Source: an uncultured Fretibacterium sp.
GTDB taxonomy: Bacteria; Synergistota; Synergistia; Synergistales; Aminobacteriaceae
Length of the DNA stretch: 16,618 bases
Reading direction: 5' to 3'
Assembly: GCA_937899395.1 (NCBI GenBank)
Contig: CALBPU010000192.1
Location: 1 to 16,618 of the forward strand
Shown: positions 1 to 7,502 of the stretch, piece after piece
How positions within the stretch are numbered: the first letter of the stretch is position 1
Layout: every line of letters begins with the position of its first letter
The notes under the pieces: generated by a model
What the model saw: the letters and a program-made list of their open reading frames with translations, nothing else
The model's database searches: none
Told to the model about the DNA's origin: nothing
Translations under genes and position numbers: made by a program

Positions 1-28
1 TATTAATAATGGTAGTTATATTTTTTTC

Positions 29-36
29 AGGGGTGA
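29..36 (+). promoter_or_regulatory. Ribosome binding site of the guanylate-kinase-like gene
   Basis: The purine run AGGGGTGA ends four bases before the ATG at 41 and fixes that start. The 28 bases before it are AT-rich and too short for a promoter call. Confidence 0.6.
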
Positions 37-40
37 AATC

Positions 41-625
41 ATGGCAAATAAAGTTTACGCATTTTTTGGACCACACGCTTCTGGTAAATCTGCAATGATT
101 ACACAGCTAATGAGTATGGGCGTTCATTATGTTCCAACATTTACGACAAAGTATTTTGATGAGCGGTATGCTCACAAGCGCAGACTCTATAAGACGGTAA
201 AACCCGATGAATTCGCTAAAGAAAAATTCATAGTACAAGCAGATTATCAAGGTAATAAATACGGTTTAAGAAAAAGTGATGTACTCGAATCGTACCAAAA
301 ACATAAAATTAGTATCATGATTATGATGAATGTCGAAGGTATTAAGCAACTTTCTAAATTCATAAATCAAGATTTGGTAACAATTTCACTCATGATTGAT
401 GATGTAGTATTTGTCGATAGAATGCTTAGAGCAGGTTGCACTAATGATGAAATTAAATATTTTGTTGAATATGCCGATCAAAACAAAGAATTTGACAGCT
501 ATAAAGTGACTGATTACGTCGTCAAGAATACCAGCACACCGCGTGCTGCACTTGAACAGGTTCTTGCAATTATGGGATTAGTTACACTTGTACCGCAAAA
601 AGAATTTGATCAACTTGTGAAGTGA
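41..625 (+). CDS. Guanylate-kinase-like P-loop protein (divergent)
   Basis: This 194-aa protein has a Walker A loop GPHASGKS at residues 10-17 and follows the guanylate kinase layout. TTK at 35-37 sits where Gmk has TTR, YQGNKYG at 69-75 matches the FGNxYG segment, and the length is near the usual 200 residues. Family knowledge says Gmk makes GDP from GMP and ATP. Several GMP-contacting residues look replaced: the TTR arginine is Lys, the PRPGE turn is absent, the acidic residue before the xGNxYG segment is not conserved, and the Asp of the DID motif is Asn97. It may be a paralogue with another substrate or a non-catalytic regulator rather than the essential Gmk. It overlaps the next ORF by GTGA (622-625). 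The fold is fairly sure; the activity is not. Confidence 0.75.
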   Translation: MANKVYAFFGPHASGKSAMITQLMSMGVHYVPTFTTKYFDERYAHKRRLYKTVKPDEFAKEKFIVQADYQGNKYGLRKSDVLESYQKHKISIMIMMNVEGIKQLSKFINQDLVTISLMIDDVVFVDRMLRAGCTNDEIKYFVEYADQNKEFDSYKVTDYVVKNTSTPRAALEQVLAIMGLVTLVPQKEFDQLVK

Positions 626-915
626 AGAATAAGAAGATGAAAAATATTTTAGCTGATATAGTTGAAAACAAAAAGCAAATTGTTGCAGCATCTAAGGATA
701 GTTTGCCATTTGATGAATTAAAATCTAAAGTTGGAATTAAGCCGACAATAAAAGATTATGTAGCAGATGAAGAGGATTTTTTAAACAGGCTTGATGCTAT
801 GGTTGAGCAGGCGTTTGATGATCAATGCACTGGCGCTAATCCGAGATACCCATTAATGAGCGAAATAAAGCAAATGTATTTAAACGCTTATTACGGCACA
901 AAAAATAAAGTGTAA
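622..915 (+). pseudogene. TrpC N-terminus / AdhE C-terminus chimera, likely gene remnant
   Basis: The ORF has 97 codons from the GTG at 622, which overlaps the upstream stop. An alternative start is the ATG at 637. Residues about 36-93 closely match the extreme C-terminus of bifunctional aldehyde-alcohol dehydrogenase AdhE. The hallmark FDDQCTGANPRYP lies at 65-77 and is followed by a YPLMSEIKQ-type helix and the NAYYG end. AdhE is about 870 aa, so over 90% is missing, including both catalytic domains. Residues about 6-36 (pattern I-L-x-x-I-V-x-x-K-K ... L-P-x-x-E-L-K) instead resemble the N-terminus of indole-glycerol-phosphate synthase TrpC. I infer a deletion that fused the trpC 5' end to the adhE 3' end near 715-735, possibly through a similar ELK-K-V stretch. 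No in-frame stop disrupts it, so a short protein could still be made. The AdhE match is strong; the TrpC match is moderate. Confidence 0.65.
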
Positions 916-995
916 ATTAAATTAACATAAAAAATTTTTCCTCCTAAATATTAAATTGGATTGTTAAAAATTATATCATTAAGACGTGTCAGATG

Positions 996-1001
996 TATAA
1001 T
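996..1001 (+). promoter_or_regulatory. Candidate -10 element for the EF-G-like gene
   Basis: A perfect TATAAT lies 51 bases before the start codon at 1053. No convincing TTGACA is found 16-18 bases upstream, so this is a plausible but unproven promoter. The 137-base gap 916-1052 holds nothing else clear apart from the motif at 963-980 discussed in the findings. Confidence 0.4.
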
Positions 1002-1052
1002 ACAATTAATAATCGAAATTATATTTAGAATTAAAAGGGAAGGTGTTTTTTT

Positions 1053-3080
1053 ATGGGGGTACGTAAACCCGAAGACACAAGGAGCTTTGCATTATGTGCA
1101 CACGGAGGAGCAGGAAAAACTTCTTTAGCCGAAGCAATCCTCTTTAACAACGGAAACATTACAAGAATGGGCAATGTCCAAAACGGTAACACAGTCAGCG
1201 ATTTCCAATCCGAAGAACAGAAACGCAATATTTCAATCAGCACATCTTTAATTACTCTTGAGCGTAAAGGGAAAACATTTTATGTTCTTGACGCTCCTGG
1301 TTATGCAGATTTCACGGGGGAAATGAGCGCAGCTATTCGAGTTGCAGATACTGCGGTAATTTTGGTCAGTGCTGTAGGAGGAATTGAAGTTCAAACGAGC
1401 AAGGCTTGGGAGTATGCTCAACATCATAACGCCCCTGTTTCATTTGTAATTTCAAAGATGGACAGAGAAAACGCGGATTTTGAAAAAGTTTTGGCCGATA
1501 TTAAATCGCAGTTTTCACAAAACGCTTTACCTGTATTTCTTCCGATTGGAGCAGGCGATAAATTTTCGGGAGTTATTGACGTTCTCAAGAGCGATTCACC
1601 TGAAGCAGCAAGTGCTAAAGAGGCACTAATTGAAGCAGCAGTTGAAATGGACGATGAATTAATGGAAAAATATTTGGAGGGCGAAACGATTGCTCAGGCA
1701 GACATCGAACGAACTCTGAAAAAAGCCATTGCTTCAAAAAGAATTATGCCTGTCTTTGCTCTCTCAGCAACTGCTAATATCGGCGTGAAAGAATTTATGG
1801 ATTTCGTAGCGGATTATTTCCCTTCACCTGTTGATATTGGAGCTGTAGAAGCATTTGAAGGTGAGAAAAAAATTACGGTTGAACCGAAAACTGACGCTCC
1901 TTTCTCGGCATTATGCTTCAAAGTCATGGCCGATGCTTTTGTAGGAAAACTTTCATTTATTCGTGTTTATTCGGGAATGCTTTCATCTGAAGGCTCGAAT
2001 ATTTACAACGTCAACAAGGGCGAAGATGAAAGAATAAGCTCGTTCAAAATGATGACGGGTAAAGACGGAAAAGACATTAAAGAAGTCATCGCAGGAGATA
2101 TTGTAGCAATTCCGAAACTTCAAAGCGCAAAAGTAGGCAACACCCTTGCAACTAAGGGAGGATTTTCAGCGCAATTCGCACCGATAGAATTTCCGAAACC
2201 TGTTTACAGCGTCGCAGTAATCGCTAAAACACGAGCCGATGAGGATAAATTAGGGAACGCAATTTCAAGGACACTTGAAGAAGATTGCAGCTTGACATTT
2301 GAGAAGAACGCCGAAACAAGAGACAACGTTTTATCAGGAATGGGAGATATGCACATTGATATAGTCCTTTCAAAGATGAAAGAGCGTTACGGAGTTGATC
2401 TTGACACTAAAACACCTCAAGTTCCTTATCGTGAAACAATCCGCAAAATGTCAGAAGCTCAAGGTAAACATAAAAAGCAATCCGGCGGTCATGGTCAATA
2501 CGGAGATGTTTATATCCGTTACAGACCTCTTGAAAGAGGAGCAGGCTTTGAATTTATCGACAGTGTTGTCGGCGGTGCAGTACCTCGAAACTTTATCCCT
2601 GCTGTTGAAAAAGGTTTGCGTGAGTATATGGTCGCAGGGCCTTTAGCAGGATTTCCTGTTGTTGATTTCAGCGCAGAATTATATTACGGTTCATATCATG
2701 ACGTTGACAGCTCCGAAATGTCGTTCAAACTTGCAACACGCCTTTCATTCAAGAAGGGAATTATGGATGCTAATCCTGTATTACTTGAACCTGTAATGGA
2801 CGTTGAAGTTACGGTTCCTGATCAGTTTATGGGCGATGTAATGGGAGATTTCAATTCCCGCAGAGGCCGCATTATGGGAATGGAAGGACACGGAAAATTA
2901 CAGGTCGTAAAAGCTCAAGTGCCTTTAGCTGAAATGTTCAGATACGCAATAATCTTACGTTCAATGACATCGGGCGAAGGATCGTTCTCAATGGAATATT
3001 CACACTATGAAGAAGTTCCGGGCGATATTGCGAAGAAAGTAATTGCAGCTCACAAAAAAGAGGACGAAGAAGAAGAATAA
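1053..3080 (+). CDS. Elongation factor G-like GTPase (EF-G2-like paralogue)
   Basis: This is a 675-aa translational GTPase with the full EF-G layout. The G domain shows G1 AHGGAGKT (16-23), G3 DAPGY (80-84) and G4 SKMD (134-137). Domain II follows (FVGKLSFIRVYSG), then domain IV with the QSGGHGQYGDV motif, and domain V ends in an acidic tail. Canonical EF-G has AHIDAGKT, DTPGH and NKMD. The changes here are those of the EF-G-like paralogue family (PRK12740 type), not of the main FusA. The His that supports GTP hydrolysis in EF-G is Tyr84. Canonical EF-G drives ribosomal translocation; the role of this subfamily is less clear (recycling, stress or a specialised translocase). The start is set by AGGGAAGGTG at 1036-1045. 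The gene ends just before a strong terminator. Confidence 0.9.
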   Translation: MGVRKPEDTRSFALCAHGGAGKTSLAEAILFNNGNITRMGNVQNGNTVSDFQSEEQKRNISISTSLITLERKGKTFYVLDAPGYADFTGEMSAAIRVADTAVILVSAVGGIEVQTSKAWEYAQHHNAPVSFVISKMDRENADFEKVLADIKSQFSQNALPVFLPIGAGDKFSGVIDVLKSDSPEAASAKEALIEAAVEMDDELMEKYLEGETIAQADIERTLKKAIASKRIMPVFALSATANIGVKEFMDFVADYFPSPVDIGAVEAFEGEKKITVEPKTDAPFSALCFKVMADAFVGKLSFIRVYSGMLSSEGSNIYNVNKGEDERISSFKMMTGKDGKDIKEVIAGDIVAIPKLQSAKVGNTLATKGGFSAQFAPIEFPKPVYSVAVIAKTRADEDKLGNAISRTLEEDCSLTFEKNAETRDNVLSGMGDMHIDIVLSKMKERYGVDLDTKTPQVPYRETIRKMSEAQGKHKKQSGGHGQYGDVYIRYRPLERGAGFEFIDSVVGGAVPRNFIPAVEKGLREYMVAGPLAGFPVVDFSAELYYGSYHDVDSSEMSFKLATRLSFKKGIMDANPVLLEPVMDVEVTVPDQFMGDVMGDFNSRRGRIMGMEGHGKLQVVKAQVPLAEMFRYAIILRSMTSGEGSFSMEYSHYEEVPGDIAKKVIAAHKKEDEEEE

Positions 3081-3088
3081 ATTTTATG

Positions 3089-3118
3089 AAGCCTCCCGAC
3101 AAAAAAGGGAGGTTTTTT
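3089..3118 (+). terminator. Intrinsic terminator after the EF-G-like gene
   Basis: CCTCCC (3092-3097) pairs with GGGAGG (3107-3112), with extra A-T and G-T pairs outside, a nine-base loop and a six-T run at 3113-3118. It lies only three bases before the ribosome site of the HIT gene. Confidence 0.85.
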
Positions 3119-3120
3119 CA

Positions 3121-3127
3121 AAGGAGG
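3121..3127 (+). promoter_or_regulatory. Ribosome binding site that sets the HIT gene start
   Basis: AAGGAGG lies eight bases before the TTG at 3136. No ATG sits at a suitable distance, so the TTG is the start. The longer reading from 3043 would run through the end of the EF-G-like gene and the terminator. Confidence 0.75.
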
Positions 3128-3135
3128 AAAAAATT

Positions 3136-3618
3136 TTGGAGAGACTTTACGCAACGTGGCGAATGTCATATATCGAAGCTCCTAAACATGAAGGCTGTAT
3201 ATTTTGCGATTTTCCAGCTGAACATAAAGATGACGAACATTTTATAGTTCACAGGGGCAAAACATGTTTCGTTATTATGAATTTATATCCTTATAATCCG
3301 GGTCATTTAATGATAATTCCTTATCGACATACGAATGTTTATGAGGAATTAACGAACGAGGAAGTTTTAGAGCTTCACGAATTGACAGCAAAGGCTGTGA
3401 AAGTTCTGAAGAAAGTTATGAATCCTGACGGCTTTAATATGGGAATTAATTTAGGTCAGACAGCAGGAGCAGGGGTTGCAGGACATCTTCACAGACACAT
3501 TGTCCCGCGTTGGAACGGTGATAATAATTTCATGCCCGTTTTAGCAGAAACAAGAGTTTTATCTGATGCAATAGAAAATTCATGGCGAAAAATTAAAGAT
3601 GCTTGGGACGAAATATAA
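3136..3618 (+). CDS. HIT family protein (Ap4A hydrolase/phosphorylase-like)
   Basis: This is a 160-aa protein from the TTG at 3136. The histidine triad HLHRH is at residues 117-121, within GHLHRHIVPRW. The N-terminal segment (LYATWRMSYI, then CIFC at 21-24) is the pattern of bacterial HIT proteins related to diadenosine tetraphosphate phosphorylase. NPGHLMIIPYRH at 54-65 is the usual substrate-side strand. HIT enzymes cleave nucleotide phosphoanhydrides or nucleotidyl adducts through the middle His; the exact substrate cannot be read from the sequence. The gene follows a terminator without an obvious promoter of its own, so its expression may depend on read-through. Its last 20 bases overlap the next gene. 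Confidence 0.9.
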   Translation: MERLYATWRMSYIEAPKHEGCIFCDFPAEHKDDEHFIVHRGKTCFVIMNLYPYNPGHLMIIPYRHTNVYEELTNEEVLELHELTAKAVKVLKKVMNPDGFNMGINLGQTAGAGVAGHLHRHIVPRWNGDNNFMPVLAETRVLSDAIENSWRKIKDAWDEI

Positions 3619-4213
3619 CGAACCTGAACATTCTGTAACTTACGAAGAAAAAATAAAACGCTCGGTATTTATAGCGAATTTAGAAATCTGTAGAAACGAA
3701 ATTGAAGCTAAAAATTTTTTGGCGAAAATAATTTCACAACACAGAGACGCAACGCATAACTGCCGGGCATATATTTTTGAGGATAACAGCGAATATTTTT
3801 CCGATGACGGAGAACCTTCAGGAACAGCAGGACGGCCAATATTAAACGCTATAAAAAAAAGCGAACTTGTTAATGTTATGGTGATAGTAACAAGATATTT
3901 CGGAGGAATTAAATTAGGTGTCAGAGGCTTAATAGATGCTTACGGAGGAGTTGCTGAGAAGGCTTTGAGCATGTCAGGAAGGGTACAAAAAATTTTGACA
4001 TCAAAAATTAAAATTTCACTTGAATATAATTCAATGGGTTTAATAACAAGGCTGCTTGAAAATTTCGGAGCTTTGAATTTAATATGGGAATATAACGAGG
4101 CCGTGAACGTTATAGCGGATATTCCGATTAACTTACTTGAAAATATTTTGCATGAACTTGAAGAATTAAAAGCACGAAAAATTATTAATGATTACGAAAA
4201 AATTTTATCATGA
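3599..4213 (+). CDS. yigZ: YigZ/IMPACT family protein
   Basis: This 204-aa protein shows both family signatures: SDDGEPSGTAG at residues 68-78 and RYFGGIKLG at 99-107, followed by GLIDAYGG. Residues about 1-125 form the UPF0029/IMPACT domain, and residues about 140-200 correspond to the DUF1949 ferredoxin-like domain. The eukaryotic relative IMPACT regulates translation through GCN1/GCN2; the bacterial role is unsettled. The ATG at 3599 lies inside the HIT gene in another frame. No good ribosome site is seen, so translational coupling is likely. The next gene starts at the stop codon with an ATGA overlap. The N-terminus fits the family length, which supports this start. Confidence 0.9.
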   Translation: MLGTKYNEPEHSVTYEEKIKRSVFIANLEICRNEIEAKNFLAKIISQHRDATHNCRAYIFEDNSEYFSDDGEPSGTAGRPILNAIKKSELVNVMVIVTRYFGGIKLGVRGLIDAYGGVAEKALSMSGRVQKILTSKIKISLEYNSMGLITRLLENFGALNLIWEYNEAVNVIADIPINLLENILHELEELKARKIINDYEKILS

Positions 4214-5013
4214 TGAAGATTACAATGTTAGGAACTGGAAGCGCACTTGTAACGGAATGTTATAACACCTGCTTCATAATTTCGGATAACGGAAAAAATT
4301 TTATGGTTGACGGCGGAGGAGGCAATCAGATTTTACATCAATTAAATCATGCAGGTTATGAATTAAATGATGTTAAAGATATTTTTGTAACTCATCAGCA
4401 TATAGATCATTTACTCGGAATAATTTGGGTAATAAGAATAGCAGCTCAACAAATGCACAGAAATAATTTTGACGGAGATATGAATATTTATTCACATGAT
4501 GAAGTTATATATTTATTGAATGATATTTGCGAAAAATTATTGTTGCCTTATCAATATGATTATGTCGGAAAAAGAATTCATTTAATCGAAATTAAAGACG
4601 GTGAAACGAAAAATATAATCGGCCATGAAACAAAATTCTTTGATATTAATTCAGCCCGTACAAAACAATTCGGATTCGTTATGAATTTATATGACGGAAA
4701 AAAATTAACCTGTTGCGGCGATGAACCTTGCCATAAATCCTCCGAAATTTACGTTAAAAATTCAAAATGGCTTTTACATGAATCATTTTGTTTAAGTTCT
4801 GAAGCAGAAATTTTCAAGCCTTATGAAAAACATCATTCAACCGTTAAAGACGCTTCCGAATTAGCAGAGAGATTAAACGTGAAAAATTTATTGCTTTATC
4901 ACACCGAAGATTCAAATCTTAAAAACAGAAAAGAACTTTACATTAATGAAGCTAAAAAATATTTTTCAGGAAAAATTTTTGTGCCTGATGATTTAGAGAG
5001 CGTGATTTTGTAA
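4210..5013 (+). CDS. Metallo-beta-lactamase-fold hydrolase, RNase Z-like
   Basis: This is a 267-aa enzyme. The zinc motif HQHIDH is at residues 62-67, preceded by the opening strand and LGTGSA turn at 6-12 and by DGGGG at 34-38. Further ligand candidates are Asp171 (CGDEP), His190 (LLHESF), and the HHST..A..A segment at 208-219, followed by His231. The last elements resemble the RNase Z/ElaC group. The long flexible arm that tRNA-processing RNase Z uses to bind tRNA is not evident, so it may act on another phosphodiester or small molecule. It overlaps yigZ by four bases (ATGA), which points to coupled translation of the HIT-yigZ-MBL set. An alternative start is the ATG at 4213. Confidence 0.85.
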   Translation: MMKITMLGTGSALVTECYNTCFIISDNGKNFMVDGGGGNQILHQLNHAGYELNDVKDIFVTHQHIDHLLGIIWVIRIAAQQMHRNNFDGDMNIYSHDEVIYLLNDICEKLLLPYQYDYVGKRIHLIEIKDGETKNIIGHETKFFDINSARTKQFGFVMNLYDGKKLTCCGDEPCHKSSEIYVKNSKWLLHESFCLSSEAEIFKPYEKHHSTVKDASELAERLNVKNLLLYHTEDSNLKNRKELYINEAKKYFSGKIFVPDDLESVIL

Positions 5014-5025
5014 ACAAGTGAATTT

Positions 5026-5043
5026 CATCAAATATTGTTGATG
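5026..5043. repeat. Short inverted repeat before the small membrane protein gene
   Basis: CATCAA and TTGATG form a 6-bp perfect inverted repeat with a 6-base loop and no T-run, so it is not a terminator. It could be an operator or chance. Confidence 0.25.
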
Positions 5044-5078
5044 GTATGCGTATTAAAAAGGGAGGTTTTTCAGAGAAT

Positions 5079-5360
5079 ATGAATTGGGTTAAAATACTTG
5101 AAACTATAATGCTTGTGTGTTTCGGTGCAGCATGGCCGTTCTCAATAGTAAAATCGTGGGAAGCAAGAACAGCTAGGGGAAAAAGTATCGGATTTTTGTT
5201 GGTAGTCTTGTTAGGATATGTTGCAGGAATCGTAAAAGTAATTTTGAGCGATGGTTTTGGAGGATTCCTGTTAATTCCGTATTTAATTAATTTTACTATG
5301 GTTGCTTGTGATGTTTATTTATATTTCAGAAATTCCAAATTCGACAGACAAGGAATGTAA
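5079..5360 (+). CDS. Small three-helix membrane protein, PQ-loop/SemiSWEET-like
   Basis: From the ATG at 5079 this is 93 aa with three hydrophobic segments at about 3-24, 36-57 and 62-83. The polar stretch WPFSIVKSWEARTARGKS between helices 1 and 2 carries a Pro followed by basic residues, like the PQ-loop region of SemiSWEET-type half-transporters. Those proteins dimerise to move sugars or other solutes. The Gln of the PQ pair is Phe here, so the assignment is tentative. A longer reading starts at the ATG at 5046, but only the 5079 start follows a ribosome site (GGGAGG, 5060-5065, at a rather long spacing). The gene stands between the MBL gene and a terminator and is probably transcribed with the genes before it. 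Confidence 0.65.
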   Translation: MNWVKILETIMLVCFGAAWPFSIVKSWEARTARGKSIGFLLVVLLGYVAGIVKVILSDGFGGFLLIPYLINFTMVACDVYLYFRNSKFDRQGM

Positions 5361-5361
5361 T

Positions 5362-5394
5362 AAAGACTCCAGTTTAAGAGCTGGAGCCTTTTAT
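5362..5394 (+). terminator. Intrinsic terminator after the small membrane protein gene
   Basis: CTCCAG (5367-5372) pairs with CTGGAG (5381-5386). The stem continues outward past one A/C mismatch with AAAG/CTTT, and the run CCTTTTAT follows. It separates the + strand genes from the convergent flagellin relic. The stretch 5395-5485 holds no clear gene. Confidence 0.75.
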
Positions 5395-5485
5395 ATTTAT
5401 TTGTTCAAAATTGCTTTCAAATCTTCTTCAAGTGTTGTTGTATAGTTAAAGCACTTGAAAAATGCTACGATAAAGTATTAAAGGA

Positions 5486-6538
5486 TTAATTCAATAAACT
5501 CATTACTGATTGAGGCATTTGATTCGCCTGAGCAAGCATTGAAGTTCCCGATTGATTCAAAATTTGCTGCTTAACGAAATTCATCATTGCTTTTGACATA
5601 TCAGCGTCTCTAATTCGGCTTTCAGCAGAAATTAAATTTGCGCTTGTTGTTGTTAAATTTTCCATAGTATGCTCGAGTGCGTTTTCATAAGCTCCGATTT
5701 TTGCACGCTGTGAAGCGATTTTGTTTATTGCGCTGTCAATAACAGTTATAGCTCTTGAAGCTGTTTTTTGCGTCAAAACATTTACACTCGAAATTCCGAT
5801 AGCATTGCATGAAGTATCGCCGATTTGAATTATGAAATCTTCGCCCTTGTTAGCTCCGACTTGAAAAACTGTTCCGTTATCCTTCAAATGAAGAAATGCA
5901 GAATAATTTTCACTGCCTGACAAAACATAACGCTTTGAATTTTCGTCCCAAGTTGTTTTTAATCCGGCCATTGAATCAACTTCAATATCAATTCCGGGAG
6001 GAATTATGCTCTTAAATTCCGCTTCAGAAGATTTAACGTTTGTTGCAACAGGAATACCCGTATGAGCGTCATAAACTGATGCTATATAGGTTGCTTCTTC
6101 GGAATTTTGAATTGTGTTGAGACCGAGAGCTTTCAATAAATCTTCATCACCTGAAAAATATAATTCTCCTGCTTTGCCGGGTATCGCTGAATGAATTAAC
6201 ATTGTTACTCCCTCGTAATCGCCATTACATATCGCTACACTTTCCGAAGAATTTGCTGTCCCGTCAGCAATCGTACAAAATTTATTAGGATTATTGGTGT
6301 ATCTTCCTTGCCCTAAGCCGTTGGCAATAGCATCATTAAATTTTTGCGCTACGTCGTATATTGTGTCGGTATCATAAAGCGTAAGATTTGCTGTTTTGCC
6401 ATTGCCTTGAGTAATTGTTATTGTCTGAGGACGAGAAACAAGAGACGTTCCGCTTGGTTTTGTTTTAGTTTCAGTTATTTCCGTTCTTGTTGGAAAATCC
6501 GGTGAAATGTCAGCTGATAAATCAACATTACTACTCAA
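5486..6538 (-). CDS. Open 3' piece of the flagellin relic (C-terminal 350 codons)
   Basis: This piece reads open from a TTG at 6538, but that TTG has no ribosome site and is just the first usable codon after the in-frame TAA. Residues about 36-75 (SRPQTITITQGNG ... TIYDVAQKFNDAI) resemble the flagellin/hook IN motif. Residues about 255-350 are a typical flagellin C-terminus, with ESRIRDADMSKAM at 306-318 and the MLAQANQ-type D0 helix at the end. A standard gene caller would label it flagellin. Translation is doubtful, and the protein lacks the N-terminal helix needed for export and assembly. Confidence 0.6.
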   Translation of the reverse strand: MSSNVDLSADISPDFPTRTEITETKTKPSGTSLVSRPQTITITQGNGKTANLTLYDTDTIYDVAQKFNDAIANGLGQGRYTNNPNKFCTIADGTANSSESVAICNGDYEGVTMLIHSAIPGKAGELYFSGDEDLLKALGLNTIQNSEEATYIASVYDAHTGIPVATNVKSSEAEFKSIIPPGIDIEVDSMAGLKTTWDENSKRYVLSGSENYSAFLHLKDNGTVFQVGANKGEDFIIQIGDTSCNAIGISSVNVLTQKTASRAITVIDSAINKIASQRAKIGAYENALEHTMENLTTTSANLISAESRIRDADMSKAMMNFVKQQILNQSGTSMLAQANQMPQSVMSLLN

Positions 6539-6869
6539 CGGATATTGATTGTTGAATGTAGCACCATGCCCAATATCTTAGTGATCATTAATAGCATCCC
6601 AACTACTGCTATCTTCTCCCCTGTATGCATTAATATAATCTGGATAAAGCCCTGCTTTGATTTTTATTGTACCGCTGTCTCGCCCTTGACCACCTCCAAT
6701 ACCTGCGGCTTCTTCTCCACCGTAAGCACAAACTTTACCTCTTGTAATAATTATCGTAGAATTATTTTCAGTTTTATTAATATTTGCAGCTCTGCCAACA
6801 CCTATGCCTGCTGACGTAGATCTACCTCTTGCAGAAACATAGCCTCCGTTTATAGTTATTACTGTTTCA

Positions 6870-7427
6870 TCACTGAGAACTTCCCGATCTCGAACCTATT
6901 CCAACTTCTCCATGAGCAGAAATAGTTCCGCCGTTAATAGTTATTTTTCCTGCTGTAAATGCTGTTCTTCTACCATTAGTATTATTATCTAAGCCTAAAT
7001 CATCAGTATTATAGCTTGCACCAATACCAGCTCCCAAATCTCCCCAAGGTCCATAGAAGCTACAGCCACCTACAACATACAACACTCCGTTTTCACTTCC
7101 CAGTCCGTCAACGCTATTAATAGTTATGGAAGTGTCAGCTGATACAGCAAGCCCTGCATATCCCCGACCGCTTGTAAGTGAATTTGTACCTTTAAGGAAC
7201 AAGTCAATTTCTGCACCTGCCGTACCGAAAGCACATAATCCGTTATCACGAGAATCTTCAGCTGTAACGTCAATATTAACATTATCGAGCAAGACATCAA
7301 CTTTTTTACCTGTTGCTACATGTATACGATTTTTTGTTGATATAAGTTCTTCCCCAATAATGTGAAATGAGCCGTTTTCAGTCAAAGTAAGCCTATTTCC
7401 GTCAAATTCCCAACCATTTCCTGACAT
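6870..7427 (-). CDS. Open 5' piece of the relic: carbohydrate-binding-like beta-helix domain
   Basis: The piece has 185 codons from the ATG at 7427 to the frameshift-generated TGA. It begins SGNGWEFDGNRLTLTENG and carries serial short beta-strands with turns such as GAGIGAS and INGGTISAHG. That matches the insert found in some large bacterial flagellins and adhesins annotated as carbohydrate-binding domain proteins. The same style continues in the next frame from 6871 to 6581, ending WDAINDH before the TAA. No ribosome site precedes 7427. As part of an intact flagellin this insert would have formed the exposed filament surface. It has no independent gene signals. Confidence 0.55.
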   Translation of the reverse strand: MSGNGWEFDGNRLTLTENGSFHIIGEELISTKNRIHVATGKKVDVLLDNVNIDVTAEDSRDNGLCAFGTAGAEIDLFLKGTNSLTSGRGYAGLAVSADTSITINSVDGLGSENGVLYVVGGCSFYGPWGDLGAGIGASYNTDDLGLDNNTNGRRTAFTAGKITINGGTISAHGEVGIGSRSGSSQ

Positions 7428-7502
7428 AGCAGATGATAAACTTGCAATATTAATTATTTCTTCATTAGCGTAATCATGTTCAGGGAGAATAAATTTCTTT
7501 AC

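Noticed and set aside
3043..3135. N-terminal extension of the HIT gene from an ATG at 3043
   Set aside because: It overlaps the EF-G-like 3' end and the terminator, encodes a Lys/Glu-rich non-HIT stretch and has no ribosome site. The TTG at 3136 has AAGGAGG at an ideal distance.
5427..5459. Inverted repeat TTCAAGTG/CACTTGAA after the flagellin relic
   Set aside because: The loop is about 17 bases and no T-run follows on either strand, so it is not called a terminator.
5397..5475. Short - strand open tail ending in LEEDLKAILNK
   Set aside because: Twenty-six open codons between stops can arise by chance. It has no start signal and I recognise no family; it could be a tiny relic.
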